Shown here: in pieces, positions 39,979 through 50,402 of the stretch
Layout: each line of letters opens with the position of its first letter
How positions within the stretch are numbered: position 1 is the first letter of the stretch
Assembly (NCBI RefSeq): GCF_019145235.1
Contig: NZ_JAHSTV010000002.1
Span: 372,001-436,000, forward strand
Direction: 5' to 3'
DNA length: 64,000 nucleotides
Source: Pseudomonas farris
GTDB lineage: Bacteria > Pseudomonadota > Gammaproteobacteria > Pseudomonadales > Pseudomonadaceae
Notes under the pieces: generated by a model
Database searches by the model: none
Seen by the model: the letters and a program-made list of their open reading frames with translations, nothing else
What the model was told of the DNA's origin: nothing
Program-made: the position numbers and the translations under genes

Positions 39979-40737
39979 TCATACAAACACAATTTCATAC
40001 GGCAATCGCATGCGCTCCAGTATCACCGGGGGCAGCATTGGGGCGATGCCGATTGCCGGCTCGCCGGCGAGTTGGCTGGCGTAGGCGTAGGTGGCGTGGC
40101 TTTTGCGCGCGACGGTCCAGTTGTCGAGGCGTACCTTGCGTGCGCGATGCCAAGGGATCAGCCCGTGATCGCGTGTCGGCCAATGCCAGGCCCAGACCGG
40201 TATTTCGTTGAGCGTCGCGCCGACCAGCGCCGCGGCCCTGGCGCAGGCCCGGCCGACGGCATCGTGGTCGAGGTTGCCGTCTTCGCGCCAGGTGCTGAAC
40301 ACCACATCGCCAGGGCGCAGGTAGCGGACGATGAATTGGATCAATTCAGACTCCCGCTCACCCAACCCGCTGTCGGTGAAGCCGCCGCGAATCCATTTCA
40401 GGCTGTGCATCGGCAACCCGAGCCGGCGCAAGGCTTCGACGCTTTCCTGGACGCGGAACACGCTCAGGCGTTTTTCCGACCACTGCCGTGACCCCGGATG
40501 ACTGGCGCTACCGTCGGTGATCGAGATCAATTGCAGAGGATGACCAAGGGCGCACAGCAATTGCAGCAGGCCACCGCAGGTCACCACTTCATCGCCGGGA
40601 TGCGGCGCGATGACTACCGCGCGCGCGCCGGCCGGGACCAGCGTTTCGGTGTTGATGACAGGGATATTGTCCAGTTGCGGGGCGCTGTTCCAGATCTGCG
40701 CTGGCAAACTGTTTTCAGTGATGGAAACCGATTTCAT
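39979..40737 (-). CDS. PIG-L family deacetylase, altered active-site motif
   Basis: A 252-residue PIG-L/LmbE-type zinc amide hydrolase fold. The zinc motif normally reads PHPDDE, but here it is APHPGDEV with Gly48 in place of the first Asp, the general base by comparison with MshB. The zinc ligands His46 and Asp49 remain, and a later motif GNLDHDAVGRA supplies the third histidine. No signal peptide. It is close to the glycogen/trehalose genes and probably monocistronic, with AGGAAGTAGCGCCT upstream. It may be inactive, or use another residue as base. Confidence 0.8.
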   Translation of the reverse strand: MKSVSITENSLPAQIWNSAPQLDNIPVINTETLVPAGARAVVIAPHPGDEVVTCGGLLQLLCALGHPLQLISITDGSASHPGSRQWSEKRLSVFRVQESVEALRRLGLPMHSLKWIRGGFTDSGLGERESELIQFIVRYLRPGDVVFSTWREDGNLDHDAVGRACARAAALVGATLNEIPVWAWHWPTRDHGLIPWHRARKVRLDNWTVARKSHATYAYASQLAGEPAIGIAPMLPPVILERMRLPYEIVFV

Positions 40738-40908
40738 AGGCGCTACTTCCTTGTTCTGTCTTGCCCTCAGTCATGCGCATTACTTGCAGGGAGCAAGCCC
40801 GGCAGACCCGTGAAGGCGGGGTAAATAGCAGTTGCAGCGCTCCGAACCCTGGATTGCTGCGGGCAGAGTATTGCTCATGGAACGCTATTCGTCGCCCCAG
40901 CCTTTGGT

Positions 40909-40942
40909 CGGATACGGTTTTTTTAATCCAAGCTGTGTCAGG
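40909..40942 (+). promoter_or_regulatory. Diverged, orphan copy of the bipartite motif
   Basis: CGGATACGG, 15 bases, CTGTGTCAGG. It shares GATACGGTTTTTT, the 15-base spacer and AGCTG..TC with the nirA copy, but no plus-strand gene follows; glgX ends convergently at 41072. It could be a relic or chance similarity. The rest of the 40738-41071 gap holds only a REP pair. Confidence 0.25.
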
Positions 40943-40965
40943 TGTCGCAAATAGTCAGCAAAAAC

Positions 40966-41056
40966 CTGTGGGAGCGAACCTGCTCGCGATAGCGGTCTGT
41001 CAGTCACATTGATGCTGCATGTGCCACCGCTATCGCGAGCAGGCTCGCTCCCACAT
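40966..41056. repeat. REP inverted pair
   Basis: CTGTGGGAGCGAACCTGCTC faces CTATCGCGAGCAGGCTCGCT downstream of glgX. Confidence 0.88.
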
Positions 41057-41071
41057 GGATTGCTTCCTTTT

Positions 41072-43231
<2,160 letters not shown>

Positions 43232-43359
43232 AGTTGCTCCTGCATGGGGTGACGGTACTCGACTGCGATGAACCGTGGCTCTGGTTTTTTTCGAGGGCGA
43301 GCGCGCCCTCGGTGGCGAGAGACACGCCACAAATCAAGCGAGGCAAGGCGATAAACGCG

Positions 43360-43701
43360 TCAGGTCGTTGGCGGTTTGCGCGCAGCGCGTGGCTTTTTCT
43401 CGACGTTTTTTTCGCCAAGCGGGGTCACTGTCGAAGCAGAGGATTTGGCTTTGGCCTTGGTTTTGGGTTCGACGCTTTTGGCATTGAGCTTGCCGTCGGG
43501 CTTGCCGACCGCGGACTTGGCTCCGAGGCTTTTGCTGCCAGCTTTCGATGACTTGCCAGGTGCCAGCGCTTTGGCTTGGGCTTCAGCGTCGGCCAGTTTG
43601 CGGGCCATCTCCCAATGGCGCTCTTCCTGGCCTTCGGGTTTTCCTTCGGATTCCCAGATTTGATAGGCAAATTCGCGGATGCGTTTATCGTCGGTACTCA
43701 T
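43360..43701 (-). CDS. DUF2934 protein with Lys/Ala-rich tail
   Basis: A 113-residue protein. Residues 1-45 are the DUF2934 module (DKRIREFAYQIWESEGKPEG, then HWEMARKLAD), and residues 46-113 are a low-complexity, basic tail rich in Lys, Ala, Ser and Pro, resembling histone-H1-like or nucleic-acid-binding tails. AGGAGC lies seven bases before the ATG. The gene sits 21 bases after treY in the glycogen operon, at the same place as PA2161 in P. aeruginosa. The function is unknown; the pairing with glycogen enzymes recurs. Confidence 0.85.
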   Translation of the reverse strand: MSTDDKRIREFAYQIWESEGKPEGQEERHWEMARKLADAEAQAKALAPGKSSKAGSKSLGAKSAVGKPDGKLNAKSVEPKTKAKAKSSASTVTPLGEKNVEKKPRAARKPPTT

Positions 43702-43722
43702 CGCAATGCTCCTGAACTGAAC

Positions 43723-46521
43723 TCAAGCTTGGGTAGTTTGGATAAAGAGATTGACCGGGAAATCCCCCAGCGCGGCGCTGACCATCAGCTCCCTGTGTTT
43801 TGTGACTATGACGCTCGCAAAAAGTCCCTTCATATTTTCTTCAGGGACGGCGAACGGCAATTTGACCCGTGTATCGCCCCAGAGCGGCCCGTCAATCTTT
43901 GGTTCGGTACTGTTTTTCAGCAGTTCGGCACAGCGTATCGGTACTATCACGATAGCCCGTTTTCCCTGCCATTCGCGAGCAAACGCCAGTACCCGGTGAG
44001 CCTGGCTGCCGAGGACTTCAAGGGCTTGATAAATCCCTTTTTGAAACAGCCCGGCATGCTCGGCACGCTGGTGTAACGTCTGGGCGATCAGGCTTTGCTT
44101 GATGCGCCCGTCACGCCAGTTCACCAACAGATCGGGCAGGTCCAACCGTACGTGCATGGCCTGCTGACGACTGACGTAATCCACCGGTCGGCGGTTGTCC
44201 GGATCGACCAGCGTGAAGTCCCAGAACTCGTTGCCCTGATAGAGATCCGGTATCCCCGGCACGGTCATTCGCAGCAAGGTTTGCGCCAAGCCATTCAACG
44301 CGCCCGGGGCGGCGATGCTCTGCGCCGCCGCACCGATGGCCGTGCGCAGTGGCAGGCCTTCGGGGCTGAGTAGCAAGCGTTCGAGAAACCCATGGGTCGC
44401 CTGTTCATAGCCCTCGTTTGGTGCGCTCCAGCTGCTTTGCAACTTGGCTTCGCGCAGAGCTTTCTGTTGCCACTGCCAGAGGCGTTTGGCGTAGTCATCG
44501 AGCGCCACCCGATCATCGCTGCGCAACTCCAGCGGCCAACTGCCGAGGATCGCTTGATAGAGAATCAGCTCATCGCCCGCCGAGGGTGCACCGGGTTCAG
44601 TGCGCAATTCGGCGGCCAGGGTTCGCCAGTGTTCGACCTGTTCGGCGTACCAGGCGCTGCGCTCGCTCAACACCGCCAACCGCGCGCGGGTGTCTTCGCC
44701 GCGTTTGTGGTCGTGGGTCGCGGTGGCGAGCAGGTTGTCGGGGAATTCGGCGAGGCGATTGACGCAGGCAGCATGGAAGTCGGAAACCGGCGCACTGAAC
44801 TGCTCGGTGTTGTAGCCGACATCGTTGCGCGACAGCAGCACCGCCGAGCGATAAAGCGCGGTGTCTTCCACTGCCTTGGCCGCCGCCGGTGAGGTCAGTT
44901 GCTGGAAGCGCACGCAGGCATGCTTGAGCAGTTTGCGTGGGCGGCCCACCGGGTGTTTACGCCAGGGTTGACCGCCGAGCCAGCGGGACAGGCAATCGAG
45001 CACGGGCCAGTCGGCTTCGCCAAGGGTTTGCCTTGCACCGTCCATGGCCTGCTGGAAAAACACCTCGTCCTGGGCGCAGTTTCGGCCCAGCGGGCTGATG
45101 TAAGTGCGATACACCGGGAAGTGCACGATCAGTTCCTGCAGGGCCCGACGGATCGCGCCGAGGGTCAGGTCCCGGGTCATCAGATCGTCCCGGGCCACTT
45201 GCAACAGGGCGTGGGCGACGCTTTCGAAATCCCCGGCGAGGGAGCCATTGAGAATCTGCTGGCGCGCCAGTTGTGCTTCCTGACGGAAATCGGCGGGCCG
45301 TTCGCTGTGCCGGCTCCAGAGTTCATCCAAGGTCTGGGCGCCTTCGGGGTCGTGTTGCAGCAACGACAACTGGTTCATGAATTCGTAACCAGTGCTGCCA
45401 TCGATGGACCAGTCGCGGCGCAGGGTTTCGCCTTCGCCGAGGATCTTCTCGATGTAGATCGGCAGGTGTCGGTCCGGGACCAGGCGATCGACTCGGCGGC
45501 GCAATTTGCGGCAGTAACCCCTCGGGTCGGCGAGGCCATCGATGTGATCGATGCGCAGCCCATCGACAAGACCTTCGGCCACCAGTTCGAAGATTTTTGC
45601 ATGGGTCGCCTCGAACACCGCCGGGCGTTCGACCCGCAGGCCGCCCAGTTCATTGATATCGAAAAAGCGCCGCCAATTGATGTCGTCCGCCGCGGTGCGC
45701 CAGCTGGCCAGGCGATAACTCTGGCGCTCGAGCAGGTTATGCAGGCGCTGGAAACCCTCGGGGGTGAGCGAGTCGTAGGTGCCGAGGGTGTGTTGGATGG
45801 CGTGAAGAATGGCCAGATCGCTGGCGAGTTCATGCAGCTCGGCTTTGAGCGGAATCGCCAAGCTGTGTGCGTCGGTCTGATAACTCAAAGTGCTGAAGCG
45901 GTCTGCCAGGGATTTGAGCTGCTCGACTTGCTCGGCATTCAATTGATCATCGGCTTTGAGCAGTTCGCCGTAGTTCGTGGGGCAAATCGGGAAGTGATGT
46001 TCGTAGTGCTCGACATAAAAGGCGCCGCGCCGGGCATCGAAACGCAAGGGCAGGGTGCCGTCCTGCAAGGCGATGCCGTAATCACTGCCCAAAAACGGCA
46101 GCAGCAATTGGCCCTCCATCAACGGGTCGGGCGAGTGCCATTGAATGTCGAAGAACTCGCCGTAAGGGCTCAGGCGCCCCCATTCCAGCAAGTCGAGCCA
46201 CCAAGGGTTGTCGCCACCGCCAACGGCCATGTGATTGGACACGATATCGAGGATCAGCCCCATGTTCTGTTCGCGCAACGCATCGACCAAACGGCGCAAT
46301 GCCGCTTCGCCGCCCAGTTCAGGGTTGACGGTGGTCGGATCCACCACGTCGTAGCCATGCATGGACCCCGCGCGGGCGGCGAGCAGTGGCGAGGCATAGA
46401 CGTGGCTGATGCCCAGGCTGGCGAAGTACGGCACCAGCGGCACCGCCTGATCCAGAGTGAAACCTTTATGAAATTGCAGCCGCAGAGTCGCCTGCAGAGG
46501 TTGGTTGAACGGTTGATTCAT
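43723..46521 (-). CDS. treY: Malto-oligosyltrehalose synthase TreY
   Basis: This 932-residue GH13_26 enzyme converts the reducing-end alpha-1,4 bond of maltooligosaccharides to the alpha,alpha-1,1 bond of trehalose. It opens with ATLRLQFHKGFTLDQA and SHVYASPLLAARAGSMHGYDVVDP (in part). The nucleophile lies in DGLRIDHIDGLADPRGY, the acid in IEKILGEGETL, and the terminal region has VPGIPDLYQGNEFWDFTLVDPDNRRPVD (in part), typical for TreY. It overlaps malQ by ATGA. It is somewhat longer than average TreY but intact. TreZ then releases trehalose. Confidence 0.95.
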   Translation of the reverse strand: MNQPFNQPLQATLRLQFHKGFTLDQAVPLVPYFASLGISHVYASPLLAARAGSMHGYDVVDPTTVNPELGGEAALRRLVDALREQNMGLILDIVSNHMAVGGGDNPWWLDLLEWGRLSPYGEFFDIQWHSPDPLMEGQLLLPFLGSDYGIALQDGTLPLRFDARRGAFYVEHYEHHFPICPTNYGELLKADDQLNAEQVEQLKSLADRFSTLSYQTDAHSLAIPLKAELHELASDLAILHAIQHTLGTYDSLTPEGFQRLHNLLERQSYRLASWRTAADDINWRRFFDINELGGLRVERPAVFEATHAKIFELVAEGLVDGLRIDHIDGLADPRGYCRKLRRRVDRLVPDRHLPIYIEKILGEGETLRRDWSIDGSTGYEFMNQLSLLQHDPEGAQTLDELWSRHSERPADFRQEAQLARQQILNGSLAGDFESVAHALLQVARDDLMTRDLTLGAIRRALQELIVHFPVYRTYISPLGRNCAQDEVFFQQAMDGARQTLGEADWPVLDCLSRWLGGQPWRKHPVGRPRKLLKHACVRFQQLTSPAAAKAVEDTALYRSAVLLSRNDVGYNTEQFSAPVSDFHAACVNRLAEFPDNLLATATHDHKRGEDTRARLAVLSERSAWYAEQVEHWRTLAAELRTEPGAPSAGDELILYQAILGSWPLELRSDDRVALDDYAKRLWQWQQKALREAKLQSSWSAPNEGYEQATHGFLERLLLSPEGLPLRTAIGAAAQSIAAPGALNGLAQTLLRMTVPGIPDLYQGNEFWDFTLVDPDNRRPVDYVSRQQAMHVRLDLPDLLVNWRDGRIKQSLIAQTLHQRAEHAGLFQKGIYQALEVLGSQAHRVLAFAREWQGKRAIVIVPIRCAELLKNSTEPKIDGPLWGDTRVKLPFAVPEENMKGLFASVIVTKHRELMVSAALGDFPVNLFIQTTQA

Positions 46522-48596
46522 TGGTCACGCTCGGCCGCCTGAAGTCGCGCACAGGCGAGCAGTTCCAGGCGCCGGGCGGCGTCCGGATCATCGAGCAGGG
46601 CTTCGCTGTCGCCGGGCAGCCTGCGCGACCAGTTGGGATGGGTGTCGGTGGTGCCGGGCAGGTTGGCCTGCTGTTCGATACCCAGCGCATCTTCCATTGG
46701 CAGCAATACCAGCGGCGCGCGGGTATGACCAAGGAAGCGGACGGCGGCGTCGAGCACCTGATCGGTTTCGTGGGACTCTTCGCGAAAATTCTGCGGGTCC
46801 TCGCTCAGCACCCGGCGCAAACCTTCGCGCTCGCGTTCACGGTGTTGGCGCCATTCGATTTCACCCGGGGCGTCGACCAGATTCAAGCGAGCGCTCCAAT
46901 CGATATCGCGGCCATGCCACCAGCCATTGAGCGTCGGCAGGTCATGGGTGCTGGTGGTTGCCAAGGCGTTGTCCGGCCAGTCGAGAATCGACTTGAAGTG
47001 AGTATTGTCCTGTTCGAACAGCAGCACGCGCATGCCGAGAATCGAGCGCGCGATGAGTTTCTCGCGCAGACCCTCGGGCACGGTGCCGAGGTCTTCGCCG
47101 AGGACGATGGCCTGATGCCGATGGGATTCGAGGGTCAGCAAGCGCAGCAGGTCATCCACCGGGTAATAGAGGTAGGCACCGTCGCTGGGCGGCGCGTCGT
47201 TGGGGATCACCCACAGTCGTTGCAGGCCCATGACGTGATCGATACGCAGGCCGCCGGCATGGGCGAAGTTGGCCCGCAGCATTTCGATAAACGCGCGAAA
47301 GCCGTTGCGCACCAGACCTTCGGGAGAGAACGCGGAAATGCCCCAGCCCTGGCCGGAACGGTTGAGGATGTCCGGTGGCGCACCCACGGTCAGTGAGGCG
47401 AGCAATTCGTCCTGACGACTCCAGGCCTGGCTGCCACCGCCGTCAGCGCCAACGGCCAGATCCGCGATCAGGCCGATGCCCATGCCGGCACCGCGGGCGG
47501 CGGCCTGGGCGCGTTCCAGGCTGCGCGCAATCAGCCATTGGCAGAATGCGTAGTAACCGATGCGGGACGAGTTTTCTTCGGCAAAATGCGCCAGGGCGGT
47601 GCTGCGCGGATCACGCCATTGCTCGGGCCACTCGCGCCAATCGAGGCTTTCACCGCACCGCGCACGGGCTTCCTGGATCGCTTCGAAGCGGCAATGATTT
47701 TCCAGTGCTTCGCCACCGGCATGGCGGAAACTGCTGAAGTCCGGGTGCAAAGGGTGTTCGCCGTGGGTGAACCCTTCGTACAAGGCTTCGAGCAAGCGGT
47801 GCTTGGCTTCGGCGGCGGTGGGCCAGTCGATCAGCGGCAGTTTTTCCAGGTGCTTGAGCTCAGTGGCAAGGCCGGTGGCATCGATCGCGGTGCGCAAGGC
47901 ACGCTCACCGAGAATCGCACCGGGCGCCGCGTACAGGCTATTGAGAAACAAACGGCTGGACGGCGAGTAAGGGCTGTAACGTTGGGTGTCGCCGCTGAAC
48001 ATCGCGTGCAGCGGGCTGATCGCCAACGCTTCGGCGCCTCGTTCGCCGGCCACCCGGGCCAGATCTTCGAGGGCTTGGGTATCGCCGAAACCGCCATCAC
48101 CGGGACGGCGCAGTGAGTACAACTGCACGCTCAGGCCCCAGGCGCGCGGGTTTTGACTGTCAACCGCGTCGCCCACGCTGTAGCAGCGCTGGGGCGCCAC
48201 CGCCAGGGTGAAGGACTGATCGTCGATGCTGACGTGCTGATAACCCACCGGCACCAGGCCGGGCAACACAGCGTTGTCATCGAGATTCAAGTTAATCCGT
48301 GAGCCGTCTTCGAGATGGATTTCACACGGGGTTTGCGGTTCGAAGTAGTGGGCCAAATCAAGGCCAACACCCACGTCGCAGGTCAATAGCGGTGGCAGGT
48401 GCCGGGTTTGTTGCACTTCCTGCAATTGCAGCAGGCTGGCGTCGATCTCCTGGGCAGTGTTGGCGGGATGGCCAAGTCCGCTGAGCACCGAGCGCAACAC
48501 CGCCGGAGTCACTTTCTGTGGGCGACCATTGGCGTCGATCCAGTCGACGGCCAAGCCTGCTCGGCTGGCCAGTATTTCCAGTTGCGCATTGCTCAT
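46518..48596 (-). CDS. malQ: 4-alpha-glucanotransferase (amylomaltase) MalQ
   Basis: A 692-residue GH77 enzyme that disproportionates maltooligosaccharides. An N-terminal MalQ-specific domain (SRAGLAVDWIDANGRPQKV, residues 8-30) comes before the barrel with NPRAWGLSVQLYSLRR, GLRIDHVMGLQRLWVIP (nucleophile Asp) and IVLGEDLGTVP (acid Glu), then the TTSTHDLPTLNGWW loop. The start at 48596 (MSNAQLEILASRAG) overlaps the treZ stop by ATGA. It trims or lengthens chains for GlgA, TreY and GlgX. Confidence 0.94.
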   Translation of the reverse strand: MSNAQLEILASRAGLAVDWIDANGRPQKVTPAVLRSVLSGLGHPANTAQEIDASLLQLQEVQQTRHLPPLLTCDVGVGLDLAHYFEPQTPCEIHLEDGSRINLNLDDNAVLPGLVPVGYQHVSIDDQSFTLAVAPQRCYSVGDAVDSQNPRAWGLSVQLYSLRRPGDGGFGDTQALEDLARVAGERGAEALAISPLHAMFSGDTQRYSPYSPSSRLFLNSLYAAPGAILGERALRTAIDATGLATELKHLEKLPLIDWPTAAEAKHRLLEALYEGFTHGEHPLHPDFSSFRHAGGEALENHCRFEAIQEARARCGESLDWREWPEQWRDPRSTALAHFAEENSSRIGYYAFCQWLIARSLERAQAAARGAGMGIGLIADLAVGADGGGSQAWSRQDELLASLTVGAPPDILNRSGQGWGISAFSPEGLVRNGFRAFIEMLRANFAHAGGLRIDHVMGLQRLWVIPNDAPPSDGAYLYYPVDDLLRLLTLESHRHQAIVLGEDLGTVPEGLREKLIARSILGMRVLLFEQDNTHFKSILDWPDNALATTSTHDLPTLNGWWHGRDIDWSARLNLVDAPGEIEWRQHREREREGLRRVLSEDPQNFREESHETDQVLDAAVRFLGHTRAPLVLLPMEDALGIEQQANLPGTTDTHPNWSRRLPGDSEALLDDPDAARRLELLACARLQAAERDQ

Positions 48597-50389
48597 GGGC
48601 GCTCTCCATCCGGGGGTAGCAAAGGGGCTGCGGCCGTGAGGCTGACTAGCGCGCAATACGGGGCAAGCATGCCCTGATTCAACAGACCGGCCGATTGTGG
48701 CGGGTGTTCGAACAGCAATGTCGCGTCGGCCTGTGGGGTGTGGACCACGGGTGCATCGCTGAGGTTCAGGTCAATGCGCAACTGACTGCCATCGCCCAGC
48801 CGCCAGCGCGCCGTCACCGCGCCCTCGGCCAGTACCTGCGCCCCCAGCGCCTGGGCGCCGGGCAGGTGCGGGATGATGTGTCGGTGGCGGATCTGCAGCA
48901 GTTGGCGATACAGAGCGTAAATCGGCGATTGGCGGCTAGTGGTCAGTGTCGGCCGTGACGCTTCGAAGGTTTGCGTCGCGTTCGGGTCGGGAATCTGCTC
49001 GCGTTTGTGCGGGTCAGCAAAGGCGCTGAACGCCGCGAACTCATTGCGTCGTCCTTCGCGCACCAGTTCCGCCAATTCACCGTGGTGGCTGGTGAAGAAC
49101 AGGAACGGTTGCTCGGCGGCAAATTCGTCGCCCATGAACATCAGCGGGATCATCGGCGACAACAGCAACAACGCGGTGGCGGCGTAGAGGGCATCAGGAT
49201 GGGTCAGTTGATGCAGGCGCTCGCCAAAGGCGCGATTGCCGATCTGGTCGTGGTTCTGCAGAAAAAGCACGAAGGCCGTGGGCGGCAAGTGACCGCTCGG
49301 CTCACCGCGCGCCGTACCGAGACGGGTGATATGGCCTTGAAACACGAAGCCCTGGCTCAGGCAGCGGGCGAGTTGTTCGGTGGGCTGCTCGGCATAATCG
49401 GCGTAATAGGCATCGGTTTCACCCGTGAGCAGAACGTGCAGGGCGTTATGGCCGTCGTCGTTCCACTGCGCGTCGAAACCTTGCTCCAGCAGGCTGGCCT
49501 GGTTGTGCTCGTTTTCCGCCATGAGCCACACGTGTCGCGCCGGATCGGTTTGCCGCCGCACCCGTTGCGCCAGCTCTTGAAGAAAGTCCGGGTCTTCGAT
49601 GGCATGCACCGCGTCCAGGCGCAGGCCGTCGAAGCGGTACTCCAGCAACCACATCAGCGCGTTGTCGATAAAGAAGTCGCGCACCTCGCGCCGCCGGAAG
49701 TCGATCGCCGCGCCCCACGGCGTGTGTTGGTCTTCGCGGAAAAAGCTCTTTGCGTAGCGGTGCAGGTAATTGCCGTCGGGACCGAAGTGGTTGTAGACCA
49801 CGTCGAGAATCACCGCCAAACCATGGCCGTGGGCCGTGTCGATCAGGTGTTTGAGTTGTTCGGGCGAGCCGTAGGAGGCTTGAGGCGCGTAAAGCAAAAC
49901 CCCGTCATAGCCCCAGTTACGCTCGCCGGGGAACTGCGCCAGCGGCATCAGTTCGATAGCGGTAATACCCAGCTCGACCAGGTGTTCCAAATGCTGCTCA
50001 ACCTGGCTGAAACCACCGAGTGCACCAACGTGCAATTCGTAGATAACCGCCTCATTCCAGGGCCGACCCTGCCAGGCGCTGTGTTGCCATTGATAGGCGA
50101 GGGGATCGACCACCACGCTGGGACTGTCGATATCGCCCGCCTGAGCGCGGGAGGCCGGGTCCGGCACCTCCAGTTCGCCATCGATGTTGTAGCGGTAGCG
50201 GGTACCCGCGGGGCAGCGGGTGTTGATCACAAACCAGCCATCGGCCTGAGGCAGCAGCGGCAGGGATTGTCCATCTTCCAGTTCGAGACTGACGAAAAAC
50301 GCATCTGGCGCCCACAAGGCAAAACGCGTGTGTTCTGCGTCCAGCATGATTGCGCCGTGGGGCCAGGTCTCAAGGGTCCGTAACGGCAT
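48593..50389 (-). CDS. treZ: Malto-oligosyltrehalose trehalohydrolase TreZ
   Basis: A 598-residue GH13_10 hydrolase that cuts trehalose from maltooligosyltrehalose. N-terminal CBM48 (FALWAPDAFFVSLELEDG, residues 22-90), then YELHVGALGGFSQVEQHLEHL, IELMPLAQFPGERNWGYDGV, FDGLRLDAVHAIED (nucleophile Asp), VWLMAENEHN (acid Glu) and FLQNHDQIGNRAFGERL. It follows glgA after 13 bases and overlaps malQ by ATGA. Normal length. Confidence 0.95.
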   Translation of the reverse strand: MPLRTLETWPHGAIMLDAEHTRFALWAPDAFFVSLELEDGQSLPLLPQADGWFVINTRCPAGTRYRYNIDGELEVPDPASRAQAGDIDSPSVVVDPLAYQWQHSAWQGRPWNEAVIYELHVGALGGFSQVEQHLEHLVELGITAIELMPLAQFPGERNWGYDGVLLYAPQASYGSPEQLKHLIDTAHGHGLAVILDVVYNHFGPDGNYLHRYAKSFFREDQHTPWGAAIDFRRREVRDFFIDNALMWLLEYRFDGLRLDAVHAIEDPDFLQELAQRVRRQTDPARHVWLMAENEHNQASLLEQGFDAQWNDDGHNALHVLLTGETDAYYADYAEQPTEQLARCLSQGFVFQGHITRLGTARGEPSGHLPPTAFVLFLQNHDQIGNRAFGERLHQLTHPDALYAATALLLLSPMIPLMFMGDEFAAEQPFLFFTSHHGELAELVREGRRNEFAAFSAFADPHKREQIPDPNATQTFEASRPTLTTSRQSPIYALYRQLLQIRHRHIIPHLPGAQALGAQVLAEGAVTARWRLGDGSQLRIDLNLSDAPVVHTPQADATLLFEHPPQSAGLLNQGMLAPYCALVSLTAAAPLLPPDGERP

Positions 50390-50402
50390 CGTTGAAAGCC
50401 TC

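Noticed and set aside
40780..40878. 32-codon minus ORF beginning MSNTLPAAIQG upstream of the PIG-L gene
   Set aside because: No clear ribosome site and no homology I can recall; could be chance.
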